Source: JABSOG01 sp041583135 (GTDB lineage: Bacteria > Pseudomonadota > Gammaproteobacteria > Enterobacterales > Alteromonadaceae). From it: 64,000 nt of DNA. The translations under genes and the position numbers were made by a program. Positions 53,183-62,493 of the stretch are shown here, one piece after another. The stretch spans positions 1-64,000 of the forward strand of contig JBFHGJ010000001.1 in assembly GCA_041583135.1 (NCBI GenBank). The letters are read 5' to 3'. The stretch's first letter is position 1. Each line of letters begins with the position of its first letter. Below the pieces are notes generated by a model. The model had not been told where the DNA came from and did no database searches. It saw only the letters and a program-made list of their open reading frames with translations.

Positions 53183-53860
53183 ATGAGATATTTAATGCTA
53201 GCGGGCTTTTTACTACTGACCGGTTGTGCCAGCACCAACCAACAGCCACCGGTGCGAGATAGTGCCTATTTTGCTCCGGTTGAGCCGGAACAACCGGATG
53301 ACATGGTGGTGCCTACCGGTTCTTTGTTTCAAAAAGTCCAAGCCAACAGCCTTTATTCCGATGCCAAAGCCAGACGCGTCGGCGACATCATTACGGTGAA
53401 CCTGCAAGAGAACACGTCGGCATCGAAAAAAGCCAAAAACGAATATGAGAATGACACCTCCAATACCGTCAATCCTATTACCGGCTTTGGTGGCTTACCG
53501 CTTAAAATCGGGTCCCAGCCCATTCAGTTTGGTTTAAGTGCCAACAATGCCTACTCTGGTGATTCCAAGGCCGATCAAAGCAACAGCTTAAACGGCAGTA
53601 TTTCGGTCAATGTGTTGCGAGTTTACCCCAATGGCAACCTGCTTATCCGAGGCGAGAAGTGGATTGATCTCAATACCGGCAGCGAATATATCCGCCTGAC
53701 CGGCATCATTCGTCAAGAAGACATCGGCTCGGACAATACCATCGTTTCCACCAAAGTGGCCAATGCTCGAATCGAATATAGTGGTACCGGTGCCTTCCAC
53801 AAAGGACAGCAGCCGGGTTGGTTATCAAAATTCTTCGCCAGCGACTGGTGGCCTTTCTAG
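53183..53860 (+). CDS. flgH: Flagellar L-ring lipoprotein FlgH
   Basis: A 225-aa outer-membrane ring lipoprotein with signal MRYLMLAGFLLLTGCAS (lipobox LTGC). GSLFQ..., DAKARRVGDIITVNLQENTSASK and GNLLIRGEKWIDLNTGSEYIRLTGIIRQEDI are the L-ring signatures. GGGGG lies 6-7 bases before the ATG. Confidence 0.95.
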   Translation: MRYLMLAGFLLLTGCASTNQQPPVRDSAYFAPVEPEQPDDMVVPTGSLFQKVQANSLYSDAKARRVGDIITVNLQENTSASKKAKNEYENDTSNTVNPITGFGGLPLKIGSQPIQFGLSANNAYSGDSKADQSNSLNGSISVNVLRVYPNGNLLIRGEKWIDLNTGSEYIRLTGIIRQEDIGSDNTIVSTKVANARIEYSGTGAFHKGQQPGWLSKFFASDWWPF

Positions 53861-53889
53861 GCCCATAAGCAAATTCAGGAGAAGCGACC

Positions 53890-55002
53890 ATGTTTAGAAG
53901 TATTGCCAAAGTAACCCTGCTGTTGAGCCTGGCATTTATTGCCAGCGCCCAAGCAGTCAGGGTCAAAGATGTCGCCGATATCGAAGGCGTTCGCTCAAAT
54001 CAGCTGGTAGGTTATGGCTTGGTCGTGGGTCTGCCCGGTACGGGTGAAAGTACGCCCTTTACCGAACAAAGCTTTAAAGCGATGTTAAGTAATTTTGGTA
54101 TCACCATGCCAGCCGGCATAAAGCCAAAAATAAAGAATGTGGCCGCTGTTGCCGTTCATGCCGATTTGCCCGCATTCACTAAACCGGGTCAGCGCATTGA
54201 TGTGACCGTTTCTTCAATCGGCAGTGCCAATTCACTCAAAGGCGGCACCTTGTTGCAGACCTTTATGAAGGGCATCGATGGTGAAGTCTACGCCATTGCG
54301 CAAGGGAGCCTTGTGGTTAGCGGCTTGGGGGCAGAAGGTTTAGATGGCTCTAGAGTGATCATCAACACACCAACCGTTGGACGCATTGCCAATGGTGGTA
54401 TCGTTGAACGTGCCATCGTCAGCCCGTTTAGCCAAGGCGACTATATTACTTTTAACCTGCGTAGCCCTGATTTTACCACTGCCAAAACGTTGGCGGACAC
54501 CATCAATAAGATGTTTGGCGGCAGTGTCGATTCTCACGTGGCAACACCATTTGATGCCGCTTCAGTTAGAGTTACGGCACCAAGAGATATTTCCAAGCGT
54601 ATTGCCTACATGTCGATATTGGAAAACCTTGAATTCAAACCCGCCGATGCGGCAGCGAAAATTGTCGTCAACTCGCGTACCGGCACCATTGTGGTTGGAC
54701 AAAACGTCAAATTATTGCCGGCGGCAGTTACTCACGGCAGCCTGACGGTGACGATTGTTGAGAATAAGCAGGTATCGCAGCCGGGGGCGTTTGCCGATGG
54801 CGGTCAGACTACCGTCACACCGCGTTCGATTTTAGATGTCTCGGAAGAAGACTCAAGAATGTTTGTGTTCGAGCCGGGCACCAGCTTGAATGACCTCGTT
54901 CGTGCGGTCAATGAAGTCGGCGCCGCGCCGGGAGATTTGATGGCGATTTTAGAAGCCCTTAAAGAAGCCGGTGCCATTCACGGCGAACTGATTGTGATTT
55001 AG
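53890..55002 (+). CDS. flgI: Flagellar P-ring protein FlgI
   Basis: A 370-aa periplasmic ring protein with Sec signal cut near ASAQA/VRVKDVADIEG. NQLVGYGLVVGLPGTGE, MLSNFGI, VVVSGLGAEGLDGSRV-like and the C-terminal PGTSLNDLVRAVNEVGAAPGDLMAILEALKEAGAIHGELIVI match the family. AGGAG before ATG. FlgA helps its assembly. Confidence 0.95.
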   Translation: MFRSIAKVTLLLSLAFIASAQAVRVKDVADIEGVRSNQLVGYGLVVGLPGTGESTPFTEQSFKAMLSNFGITMPAGIKPKIKNVAAVAVHADLPAFTKPGQRIDVTVSSIGSANSLKGGTLLQTFMKGIDGEVYAIAQGSLVVSGLGAEGLDGSRVIINTPTVGRIANGGIVERAIVSPFSQGDYITFNLRSPDFTTAKTLADTINKMFGGSVDSHVATPFDAASVRVTAPRDISKRIAYMSILENLEFKPADAAAKIVVNSRTGTIVVGQNVKLLPAAVTHGSLTVTIVENKQVSQPGAFADGGQTTVTPRSILDVSEEDSRMFVFEPGTSLNDLVRAVNEVGAAPGDLMAILEALKEAGAIHGELIVI

Positions 55003-55012
55003 GGGAAAGGCG

Positions 55013-55942
55013 ATGGATAAGTTATCGGCAGCTAAAGATAGCGCATACTACGACTTTGCCGCGTTAGACGAGCTGCGTTCGGCCAAACCGGATGACCAGA
55101 GCGCCTTGAAGGCGGCAGCCAAACAGTTTGAGTCGATTTTCACTCAAATGTTGCTCACCAGTATGCGTAAAGCCAGTGAAGTGCTTGAATCCGATAGCCC
55201 TTTCAATAGCCAATCCACTAAGTTTTATCGCGATATGCACGATAAGCAAATGGTCAGCAATATCGCCGAAACCGGTGGTTTGGGCTTGGCCGATATGATT
55301 GTCGAGCAGCTAAGCGGCAATAATCCAAACTTTACACCGGCCTCTGTATTGCGCCCTGACTCTGGGTTAGATGGTATGGGCCGAGTGTACAAAGCCCAAA
55401 CATCTGGCCAAGATAAAGCACGAGCAAGCAATGAGGCGAGCGAAGCTACGGCTGAAAAAAGCGCGATGTTTGACTCACCTGAAAGCTTTGTCAAATCGCT
55501 GTTGCCAGTGGCACAAAAAGTGCTTCAAAACTCTCCGTTATCACCAGTGATGGTGGTGGCACAAGCGGCACTCGAAACCGGTTGGGGCAAAAAGGTCATC
55601 AATAAAGGTGATGGCTCTAGCAGCTTCAACCTGTTTGGTATCAAAGCCGATGAACGCTGGCAAGGTGACAAGGCCAAAGTACAAACCGTTGAGTTTCGCG
55701 ATGGTGTGGCACGTAAAGAGAATGCTTTTTTCCGCGCCTATCATTCGTTGGAGCAGGGTCTTAAAGATTATGTCGATTTCATTTCAAGCAATGAGCGCTA
55801 TTCGCAGGCGGTAGAAAATGCACAAGACCCACAACAGTATTTCAAATCCTTGCAATCGGCAGGTTACGCCACAGACCCACAATATGCCGATAAAGTGCTG
55901 AATATTTTGAACAGCGGTGTGTTTGAGCAGATTAAAGAGTAG
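55013..55942 (+). CDS. flgJ: Flagellar peptidoglycan hydrolase FlgJ
   Basis: A 309-aa rod cap with C-terminal glucosaminidase. The N-terminal rod-binding part has AAKQFESIFTQMLLTSMRKASE; the hydrolase part has VVAQAALETGWGKKV (catalytic Glu region), SFNLFGIKADERWQGD and FRAYHSLEQGLKDYVDFI. Digests a hole in the wall for the rod. Its 3' end contains the flgK sigma-28 promoter. Confidence 0.95.
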   Translation: MDKLSAAKDSAYYDFAALDELRSAKPDDQSALKAAAKQFESIFTQMLLTSMRKASEVLESDSPFNSQSTKFYRDMHDKQMVSNIAETGGLGLADMIVEQLSGNNPNFTPASVLRPDSGLDGMGRVYKAQTSGQDKARASNEASEATAEKSAMFDSPESFVKSLLPVAQKVLQNSPLSPVMVVAQAALETGWGKKVINKGDGSSSFNLFGIKADERWQGDKAKVQTVEFRDGVARKENAFFRAYHSLEQGLKDYVDFISSNERYSQAVENAQDPQQYFKSLQSAGYATDPQYADKVLNILNSGVFEQIKE

Positions 55943-55959
55943 AATAATGTTGCCGATAA
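55933..55959 (+). promoter_or_regulatory. Sigma-28 promoter of flgK
   Basis: TAAAGAGT (55933-55940), 11-base spacer, GCCGATAA (55952-55959). The -35 box overlaps the flgJ stop codon. flgK starts 43 bases after the -10 box. Confidence 0.85.
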
Positions 55960-56001
55960 CCCTTAAGCGTACGCGCTCAATTTTGAATTTCGGAGGTTTC
56001 C

Positions 56002-58032
56002 ATGGCTGATATGCTGTCGATAGGCACCTCCGGTGTACTGACCAGCTCATTGCTGCTCGAAACCGCCGGTAACAACATTGCCAACGTCAATACACCAAGC
56101 TTCGCCCAAGAGCGTGTTGAACTTGGTGCGTCTGAGCATGGTGGTGTCGGCAGACGTGATGTCGAGCGTGCCGTGAGTGAGTTTTCTTTAAGGCAGATGC
56201 GCCGTGATACCTCCAATTACACCTTTTATGAGCAATACGTCAATGAAGCAGAGCGCGTCGATACGCTTTTTGCCGGTACGGCAAACAGTATTGCCACCGC
56301 GATGGACGGATTTTTTCAGCGTATTCAAAGCGCCTCAGACGACCCGTCATCGATTGCCTCACGCCAATTGGTGATCAGTGAAGCCGAAGGCATGCTCGGT
56401 ACGTTCAATACCTTGAACTCATTGGTGCTCGACCAAAGTACCACTGTAAATGAGCAGCTTGAGATCTTCACCGATGAAGTCAACAATCTGATCCAAAATA
56501 TCGCTGCGATGAACAAAAACATCACCGGTCTGGGCGTCGCAAACTCTGCCAGTAATCCCAATGCCTTGATGAACGAACGTGATGAATCCCTTAGACAACT
56601 TGCCGAACTGGTAGAGATCAATACCCTAGATGGTAAAGACGGTGAAAAGCTGGTGTTCTTAAATACCGGTCAAGCCTTGGTGTTAAAGCAGGGGGATTTT
56701 AACCTAGTGACACTCAATGGCGATCCTGATCCGCTGCGTAAAGAGTTGCAACTCAACCTCAGTACCAACAACAACTTGGTCGTGCCGATGGAAGCCAACA
56801 AAGTCGGCGGCAAAATCGGTGGCTTGTTGACGTTTCGCGAAGAAGTACTGGAGCCGACGCAAAATAAACTTGGACAGGTTGCCTTAGCCTTAACCGATGC
56901 CTTTAACCAACAAAATCGCCTTGGAATGGACGCCGATGGCCAATTGGGCGGCGATTTATTCAAATTGCCGGACTTCGGTGGCAGTGCCTATCTTGCCAAT
57001 ACCGGCACAGGTAGTGTGGTGGCACGAGTGGAACCGGGTAAAGGCCCTGAGCTGACTTCATCGGATATCTTGGTCACCTATACCGGTGGTTCGGTGACCA
57101 TTGAACCATTGGATGAAGACGGCAACGTGCTTGAAACCATTACTCAAGCGGTCGCTTTGCCGACCACGCTCAATTCGACCAATGTTGCAGGTGGTACGCT
57201 TTACGGTTTGGAAATCGATTTGGCCGCAGGTATGAATGCCGGCGATAAGTTTTTGATCAAGCCAACGGCCAATGCGGCCAGTTCGATAGAAATGCTCTCA
57301 ACTCGTCCCGAGGATATCGCGTTGGCGTCACCTATTCGTACAGAGGCGAATCTGACCAATAGTGGCACTTCGACGATCAGCGCCGGCACGGTATTTAATA
57401 CCGATATTGCCACGTCGAACTTTACTGCCGTCGGCAGTACCAACAGTTTGGCGGTCAATCCGTTGTATATCAGATACACCAATAACAATGAATTCTCTTT
57501 TTATAATGTCGATCCTATTGCCAACCCGGCGGCGGTTGCGATTGGTACTTCGACATTTGCGACACCGCCGTTTAACGATGTGATGCGTAACTCCGCCGCG
57601 ATGGCCAACTTCGGCTATGATTTTAATATCAGTGGTACGCCGCAAGTGGGTGATGTTTTTACCGTACAATTTAACACCGGTGGTTTCCAAGATAACCGTA
57701 ATGGTCTTGCCTTGGCACAAATGCAAAACCAAGATTTGATGAGAAAAAATGTAGTTTCCAGTTCTGCGGCCGATAATACATTAACGTTCCATGAAGCTTA
57801 TGCCCGAATTGTGTCTCAAGTCGGGGAAAGAACGGCCAAAGCCAGAACCAATGAAACCGCATTTGATGCGCTGCTCGATCAATCATTTGGCTGGTATCAA
57901 TCGATTTCCGGTGTTAATCTGGATGAAGAGGCCGCCAAGCTGGTTAAGTTTCAACAGGCATACAGTGCTTCGGCACGAGTGATTTCAGTCGCACAACAAA
58001 CCTTTGATGTGCTGCTAAGCTCAGTTAGGTAA
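56002..58032 (+). CDS. flgK: Flagellar hook-associated protein FlgK (HAP1)
   Basis: A 676-aa hook-filament junction protein. MADMLSIGTSGVLTSSLLLETAGNNIANVNTPSFAQERVELG is the N-terminal signature (read in parts); the C-terminal is SGVNLDEEAAKLVKFQQAYSASARVISVAQQTFDVLLSSVR. The middle is long and variable (about 340-560), rich in Thr/Ser, typical of Shewanella FlgK. CGGAGG lies 8 bases before the ATG. Confidence 0.95.
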   Translation: MADMLSIGTSGVLTSSLLLETAGNNIANVNTPSFAQERVELGASEHGGVGRRDVERAVSEFSLRQMRRDTSNYTFYEQYVNEAERVDTLFAGTANSIATAMDGFFQRIQSASDDPSSIASRQLVISEAEGMLGTFNTLNSLVLDQSTTVNEQLEIFTDEVNNLIQNIAAMNKNITGLGVANSASNPNALMNERDESLRQLAELVEINTLDGKDGEKLVFLNTGQALVLKQGDFNLVTLNGDPDPLRKELQLNLSTNNNLVVPMEANKVGGKIGGLLTFREEVLEPTQNKLGQVALALTDAFNQQNRLGMDADGQLGGDLFKLPDFGGSAYLANTGTGSVVARVEPGKGPELTSSDILVTYTGGSVTIEPLDEDGNVLETITQAVALPTTLNSTNVAGGTLYGLEIDLAAGMNAGDKFLIKPTANAASSIEMLSTRPEDIALASPIRTEANLTNSGTSTISAGTVFNTDIATSNFTAVGSTNSLAVNPLYIRYTNNNEFSFYNVDPIANPAAVAIGTSTFATPPFNDVMRNSAAMANFGYDFNISGTPQVGDVFTVQFNTGGFQDNRNGLALAQMQNQDLMRKNVVSSSAADNTLTFHEAYARIVSQVGERTAKARTNETAFDALLDQSFGWYQSISGVNLDEEAAKLVKFQQAYSASARVISVAQQTFDVLLSSVR

Positions 58033-58137
58033 TGGCGCCGTCAACTGACGGCCCGACCGGTTCGGAGCGCAGGGAAACCGTCGTCAATGATAGATGTTTG
58101 CGGCTCGAAGCGAGTTAGTTTTTAGAGGTGATAAGGT

Positions 58138-59358
58138 ATGCGGTTATCTACCAACCAAATTTACAACAATGGTGTCGAGAGTATTCTTGACTCCCAAGAG
58201 CGTCTGACCAGAGCCCAAGATAAGATCACCAATCAAACCCGTCTTTTAACGCCCTCGGACGACCCGGCGGCGACTGCTCAGGTGATGCGCCTGAATGAAA
58301 AAATCGAATTAAGTTCTCAGTACGAAACCAACGGTACGGTATTGGAAAACCGTCTCAATGCCGAAGAAGTGGCGCTTAATGCGCTCAAATCATCGATGGA
58401 CCGCGTCAAAGTGTTGGCCATACAAGCCGGTAGCGGCTCTTTGTCTGATGCCGATAGAAACAGCATCGCCTTTGAGCTTGAGAGTGTCAAAGGTGAAATG
58501 TTTGATCTAATGAACACCAAAGATGCCAACGGTGACTATATCTTTGCTGGTTTCCAGTCGAATGTACAACCGTTCGAATTCAATCCGACCACCAAAAAAT
58601 ATGACTATAAGGGCGATGAAGGCGAGCTTAGGCTACAGGTGTCTACCTCGGTGACTTTGTCGTCTAATGATAATGGTAAAAAGTTGTTCGAGAATGTCGA
58701 TAGCCGTTTGCGGGTGGATGATGTCACCAGCACTGCCGGCGTGCCCGGCAGCTTTGTCACCGTAGAGAACCAAAACGTCTTCGATAACTTTCACAATGCC
58801 AATTATGACACGACGACGCTTGCCAACAATACCTTCAATGTTACGGTCAGTGCGCCGAATAGTTATAGCATTACGAATGCAGGTACTGGGGCGGCGGTCG
58901 TGGCCGGTACTTATGCACTGTCAGACGGCATTGACTTTAATGGTCTTAAAATAAAGCCAGGTGGTACTGCCGGCACAGTCAGTTTTACCTTATCGCCACC
59001 TGAGAAAAAGAATATTCTCACTACTTTAGAAGAATTGACGACAGCGCTTAAAACCCCTGGCGGGTTTACACCAGATATGAGTGAGTCGATAAAAGATGCC
59101 ATGGTGCAGACTGACAATGCGAAAAATCAGGTGCATTTGGTGCAGTCTTCTTTGGGCGGCCGTCTTAATGTGGTCAGTCGCATCATGTCGTCAAATGTTG
59201 AGATCAATCACGCCAACCAAAAAACGCGTTCTGATCTGGCCGAAGTCGATTACGCTGAAGCGGTAACCGAACTGATGAAAGAAGAGTCTGCTCTTGAAGC
59301 TGCACAGGCAACTTTTAGTCGAGTGAGCAGATTGAGTCTGTTTGACTACATTTCTTAA
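58138..59358 (+). CDS. flgL: Flagellar hook-associated protein FlgL (HAP3)
   Basis: A 406-aa junction protein. N-terminal MRLSTNQIYNNGVESILDSQERLTRAQDKITNQTRLLTPSDDPAATAQVM (read in parts), C-terminal ALEAAQATFSRVSRLSLFDYIS, as in flagellin-like HAP3. AGAGGTGATAAGGT precedes the ATG. A 105-base spacer separates it from flgK, including a perfect hairpin at 58037-58053 (GCCGTCA/TGACGGC). Confidence 0.95.
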   Translation: MRLSTNQIYNNGVESILDSQERLTRAQDKITNQTRLLTPSDDPAATAQVMRLNEKIELSSQYETNGTVLENRLNAEEVALNALKSSMDRVKVLAIQAGSGSLSDADRNSIAFELESVKGEMFDLMNTKDANGDYIFAGFQSNVQPFEFNPTTKKYDYKGDEGELRLQVSTSVTLSSNDNGKKLFENVDSRLRVDDVTSTAGVPGSFVTVENQNVFDNFHNANYDTTTLANNTFNVTVSAPNSYSITNAGTGAAVVAGTYALSDGIDFNGLKIKPGGTAGTVSFTLSPPEKKNILTTLEELTTALKTPGGFTPDMSESIKDAMVQTDNAKNQVHLVQSSLGGRLNVVSRIMSSNVEINHANQKTRSDLAEVDYAEAVTELMKEESALEAAQATFSRVSRLSLFDYIS

Positions 59359-59378
59359 ACCCAATTTTTAAGATAAAC

Positions 59379-59409
59379 AAAAAAGCGGCATTTATTTGCC
59401 GCTTTTTTG
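59379..59409 (+). terminator. Intrinsic terminator after flgL
   Basis: AAAAAAGCGGCA pairs with TGCCGCTTTTTT around a short loop, and T follow. Confidence 0.85.
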
Positions 59410-59492
59410 TTAACCAAATGTTTCATTGAATGTTAATGAAATTGCCTCATTTTTCCGCGTCAAAAAAATTTAAAAAAAGTGGCAAAAAATCC

Positions 59493-59519
59493 TAAAGTTT
59501 CGGCAAATGCTGCCGATAA
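59493..59519 (+). promoter_or_regulatory. Sigma-28 promoter P1, far upstream of flagellin 1
   Basis: TAAAGTTT (59493-59500), 11-base spacer, GCCGATAA (59512-59519): an exact match to the consensus. It lies about 625 bases before the flagellin 1 ATG. Confidence 0.85.
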
Positions 59520-59606
59520 ATAATTACGGCAAAATCTATAAACTCACACTTTTTGCCGCTTCAGACAAAAAATCAAATAAAACGGCAATTTTTGCCACTT
59601 TTTTTC

Positions 59607-59633
59607 TAAAGTCTCACCCTTTGTTGCCGATAT
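59607..59633 (+). promoter_or_regulatory. Sigma-28 promoter P2, upstream of flagellin 1
   Basis: TAAAGTCT (59607-59614), 11-base spacer, GCCGATAT (59626-59633). The -10 differs in the last base. It lies about 505 bases before the ATG. Confidence 0.75.
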
Positions 59634-59717
59634 CCTAGATAGCTTAATAGAAGCTTTATCCTAGAGTCCTATATTTCGGTTCTTAAAAGCACAAATTAAG
59701 CGTCAGGTAAGAGAGTT

Positions 59718-59876
59718 ATGGACAGGGTAATTAGCGCCTTTATGGCGATAATCACTCAGCGATGTGGTAGTGAGGCTAGCTCATTATCACAGCACGGTGA
59801 TGAGGTATGGCTTCCACAGGGCGATATCGAGTCTGTGATTTTGACGGTTGCACTTCCACAAGAGTGTGATCGTTAA
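59718..59876 (+). CDS. Possible 52-aa small protein in the flagellin 1 leader
   Basis: ATG at 59718 with AAGAGAG four bases before it, and 52 codons to TAA at 59874-59876. It lies behind two sigma-28 promoters. The product begins MDRVISAFMAIITQRC and ends LTVALPQECDR. I recognise no family. The gcttccacagggc repeat occurs in it at 59810 and again at 59899. It could be a real small peptide, a leader peptide, or chance. Conservation in related genomes would decide. Confidence 0.3.
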   Translation: MDRVISAFMAIITQRCGSEASSLSQHGDEVWLPQGDIESVILTVALPQECDR

Positions 59877-60143
59877 GATCAAATGGTGCAACGACAGAGC
59901 TTCCACAGGGCTTTGTTAATCGGTCAGGAGTGAAGGCTAGGCTTAAATGCTTGGTTATTAATGGAGTGATCGCAGCAATGCTGTGTACACAGGGCCTGAT
60001 TAATGTGTTGCGCACATATTACGTGTCTACGCTTTGGATGTTTGTTGATTGCCTGGTGCTTGTGCCGCTATTGCCGATAAGTTCTCAGGTTAATGCCCTG
60101 TTGTTGTTTGACAGGGTAAACCAATAGCATGGGAGATAAAATC
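59877..60143 (+). other. Repeat-containing leader of flagellin 1
   Basis: No confident gene. A 13-base exact repeat (gcttccacagggc, 59810-59822 and 59899-59911) is followed by a related cacagggc at 59990; gacagggtaa occurs at 59721-59730 and 60110-60119. A lone GCCGATAA at 60073-60080 lacks a -35 box. A GTG ORF at 59930-60127 has its only possible ribosome site touching the start, so it is not called. Confidence 0.45.
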
Positions 60144-61055
60144 ATGGCTTTATATGTCAATACTAACGTATCGAGTTTGAACGCGCAGCGTCAGCTGATG
60201 AATTCAGGTAGTACCCTGGATACCGCCTTCAAACGCTTATCATCTGGTTTGAGAATCAACAGTGCTGCCGATGACGCGGCAGGCTTGCAGATCTCAGACC
60301 GTTTAACCAGCCAAATTCAAGGCTTGGAACAAGGTAACCGTAACGCGAACGACGGTATCTCTTTGGCGCAAACCGCAGAGGGCGCGCTTGATGAGATGAC
60401 CAACATGTTCCAACGTGTTAGAACCTTGGCTTCACAAGCGGCGAATGGCTCCAATACTGATTCCGACCGCGCGGCATTGCAACTTGAAATGCGCGAGCTT
60501 GGTGAGGAGATCAACCGTATCTCAAGCGACACCACTTTTGGTGGTACCAACTTGCTTGACGGTACCTACAATGCTGAGTTCCAAGTTGGTGCCGACTCAG
60601 GTCAGGTCATTAGTATGACCATGACTGCGGTAACCAGCTTTGATGGTTCAGCCGTGAGTGTCGGTTCATTCACCGTGAGTGATATTGCGACTTCTGCAAG
60701 TACCATTACCGGTGTAGGTGCTGGTGTTGCTACTGCGTTTTCTGCGGTAACTTCGCTTTCTTTCACCTCAACTGACAAAGCACAGTCAATCTTGGCCAAC
60801 GTCGATGCGATGATTGGTGCGATTGATGCCAAACGTGCCGAGCTTGGTGCGGTTCAAAACCGATTCCAGTCTACTATTCGTAACCAGACCAACATCGCTG
60901 AGAACCTAAGTGCTGCACGTTCACGCATTAAAGATGCTGACTTTGCCACTGAAACCGCAGCTCTGACCAAAGCGCAGATCCTGCAACAAGCAAGTAGTAC
61001 AATTTTGTCCCAGGCCAACCAACGGCCTCAATCGGCCTTGTCATTGTTAGGATAA
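60144..61055 (+). CDS. Flagellin 1
   Basis: A 303-aa filament subunit. ATG 60144 follows GGGAG by 8 bases; an ATG at 60129 is upstream of that site and is rejected. The N-terminal D0/D1 (MALYVNTNVSSLNAQRQLMNSG, FKRLSSGLRINSAADDAAGLQISDRL) and the C-terminal KDADFATETAALTKAQILQQASSTILSQANQRPQSALSLLG are the polymer cores; the middle is short, as in Shewanella FlaA. Three flagellins in a row suggest a filament of more than one subunit. Confidence 0.94.
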   Translation: MALYVNTNVSSLNAQRQLMNSGSTLDTAFKRLSSGLRINSAADDAAGLQISDRLTSQIQGLEQGNRNANDGISLAQTAEGALDEMTNMFQRVRTLASQAANGSNTDSDRAALQLEMRELGEEINRISSDTTFGGTNLLDGTYNAEFQVGADSGQVISMTMTAVTSFDGSAVSVGSFTVSDIATSASTITGVGAGVATAFSAVTSLSFTSTDKAQSILANVDAMIGAIDAKRAELGAVQNRFQSTIRNQTNIAENLSAARSRIKDADFATETAALTKAQILQQASSTILSQANQRPQSALSLLG

Positions 61056-61152
61056 TAAGGTCTATTAAGTACGCTTGATTGACATGGGCATTTGGCCGTG
61101 AGAATAGCCGGGTAGAGTGTTATTTCACGTGCCGATGTCCTGTTAAGCGGGC

Positions 61153-61174
61153 CCGGTTTATTCGGGTAAACCGG
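61153..61174 (+). terminator. Hairpin downstream of flagellin 1
   Basis: CCGGTTTA and TAAACCGG around a six-base loop, followed by CCTTTAAG. The T run is weak, so termination is uncertain. Nothing else is seen between 61056 and 61368. Confidence 0.35.
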
Positions 61175-61368
61175 CCTTTAAGTTAAACCAGAGCGAAATA
61201 AATAAGTTAAGCAAAGTAGGAATTTGAATAAAGCCAAGAAAAATAAGCGGTGGAAACCCACAAAAATTCAAAAAATTAAAAAAATGTAGATTTCAGTGTT
61301 TTCGCGCTCTAGCGTGAAGATCTTATCTATTATTTTAAGCTTTTTATCTTTCAAAGCGATTTTTTTGC

Positions 61369-61395
61369 TAAAGAAAAAATTCTATGGGTCGATAA
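61369..61395 (+). promoter_or_regulatory. Sigma-28 promoter of flagellin 2
   Basis: TAAAGAAA (61369-61376), 11-base spacer, GTCGATAA (61388-61395). One base of the -10 and three of the -35 differ. It lies about 80 bases before the ATG. Confidence 0.65.
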
Positions 61396-61476
61396 ATTAA
61401 GTAACCGGGCACGATACAACATTATAAAAAACGAGCCTGATAAAATACTTAAAGCATAGAGTTTTGGAGAAAGAAA

Positions 61477-62391
61477 ATGAGCTTATTTGTTAACACTAAC
61501 GTATCTAGTCTGAACGCCCAACGTCAATTGATGAACTCTGGTACTCAACTGGACACCGCGTTCAAACGTTTATCATCAGGTCTTCGTATCAACAGTGCAG
61601 CTGACGACGCCGCCGGTTTGCAAATCTCTGACCGTTTGACCTCACAAATCTTAGGCTTGGAACAAGGTAACCGTAACGCTAACGACGGTATCTCTTTAGC
61701 GCAAACTGCTGAGGGTGCCTTGGACGAAATGACCAACATGTTCCAACGTATTCGTACCTTGTCAGCCCAAGCAGCCAACGGTTCAAACACCGATTCTGAC
61801 CGCGCTGCCTTGCAATTGGAAATGCGTCAACTAGGTGCTGAAATCAACCGTATTTCAACCGATACGACTTTCGGTGGCACCAACTTGTTAGATGGTACTT
61901 ATAATGCTGAATTCCAAATCGGTGCCGATGCCGGTCAAACCATCAGCATGACCATGACTGCTATCACCAGCTTCGACGGTTCTGCGGTAAGCGTGACTTC
62001 ATTTGCAGTTAGTGACTTGGCAAGTGCGGCGAGTACCGTAACAGGCGTAGGCACAGGTGTTGCGACTGCCTTCTCGGCAATCACTTCTTTGTCATTCACA
62101 TCGACCGACAAAGCGCAATCTATCTTGGCCAACGTTGATGCGATGATAGGTGCCATTGATGCCAAACGTGCAGAATTAGGTGCGGTACAAAATCGATTCC
62201 AATCGACTATCCGTAATCAAACCAACATCGTCGAGAACCTAAGCGCTGCCCGTTCACGCATTAAAGATGCCGACTTTGCCACTGAGACTGCCAACCTGAC
62301 TCGTGCGCAAATTCTGCAACAGGCCAGCAGCACCATTTTATCTCAGGCTAACCAACGTCCTCAGTCAGCATTGTCACTGTTGCAAGGTTAA
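61477..62391 (+). CDS. Flagellin 2
   Basis: A 304-aa filament subunit, nearly identical to flagellin 1 in the N- and C-terminal parts, with differences gathered in the variable middle (about 165-205: ASAASTVTGVGTGVATAFSAITS). The codon use is richer in A/T third positions, unlike flagellin 1, and fits high expression. TTTGGAG precedes the ATG by about 7 bases. The protein ends SALSLLQG. Confidence 0.94.
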   Translation: MSLFVNTNVSSLNAQRQLMNSGTQLDTAFKRLSSGLRINSAADDAAGLQISDRLTSQILGLEQGNRNANDGISLAQTAEGALDEMTNMFQRIRTLSAQAANGSNTDSDRAALQLEMRQLGAEINRISTDTTFGGTNLLDGTYNAEFQIGADAGQTISMTMTAITSFDGSAVSVTSFAVSDLASAASTVTGVGTGVATAFSAITSLSFTSTDKAQSILANVDAMIGAIDAKRAELGAVQNRFQSTIRNQTNIVENLSAARSRIKDADFATETANLTRAQILQQASSTILSQANQRPQSALSLLQG

Positions 62392-62407
62392 TCACTGAAT
62401 TAAAGGT

Positions 62408-62438
62408 CGGGGCTAAGACGCCCCGGCAGCTAGTTTTT
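62408..62438 (+). terminator. Possible terminator after flagellin 2
   Basis: CGGGGC (62408-62413) pairs with GCCCCG (62420-62425); five T lie about 9 bases further on. Moderate. Confidence 0.5.
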
Positions 62439-62493
62439 ATCACTGACCTAAGTCGTATTGAATAAAGCAAGACCAAACCGAGTGAATGTAAAG

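Noticed and set aside
59930..60127. 65-codon ORF before flagellin 1
   Set aside because: GTG start with the AGGA touching it, hydrophobic low-complexity product and no homology; kept only as a note in the leader.
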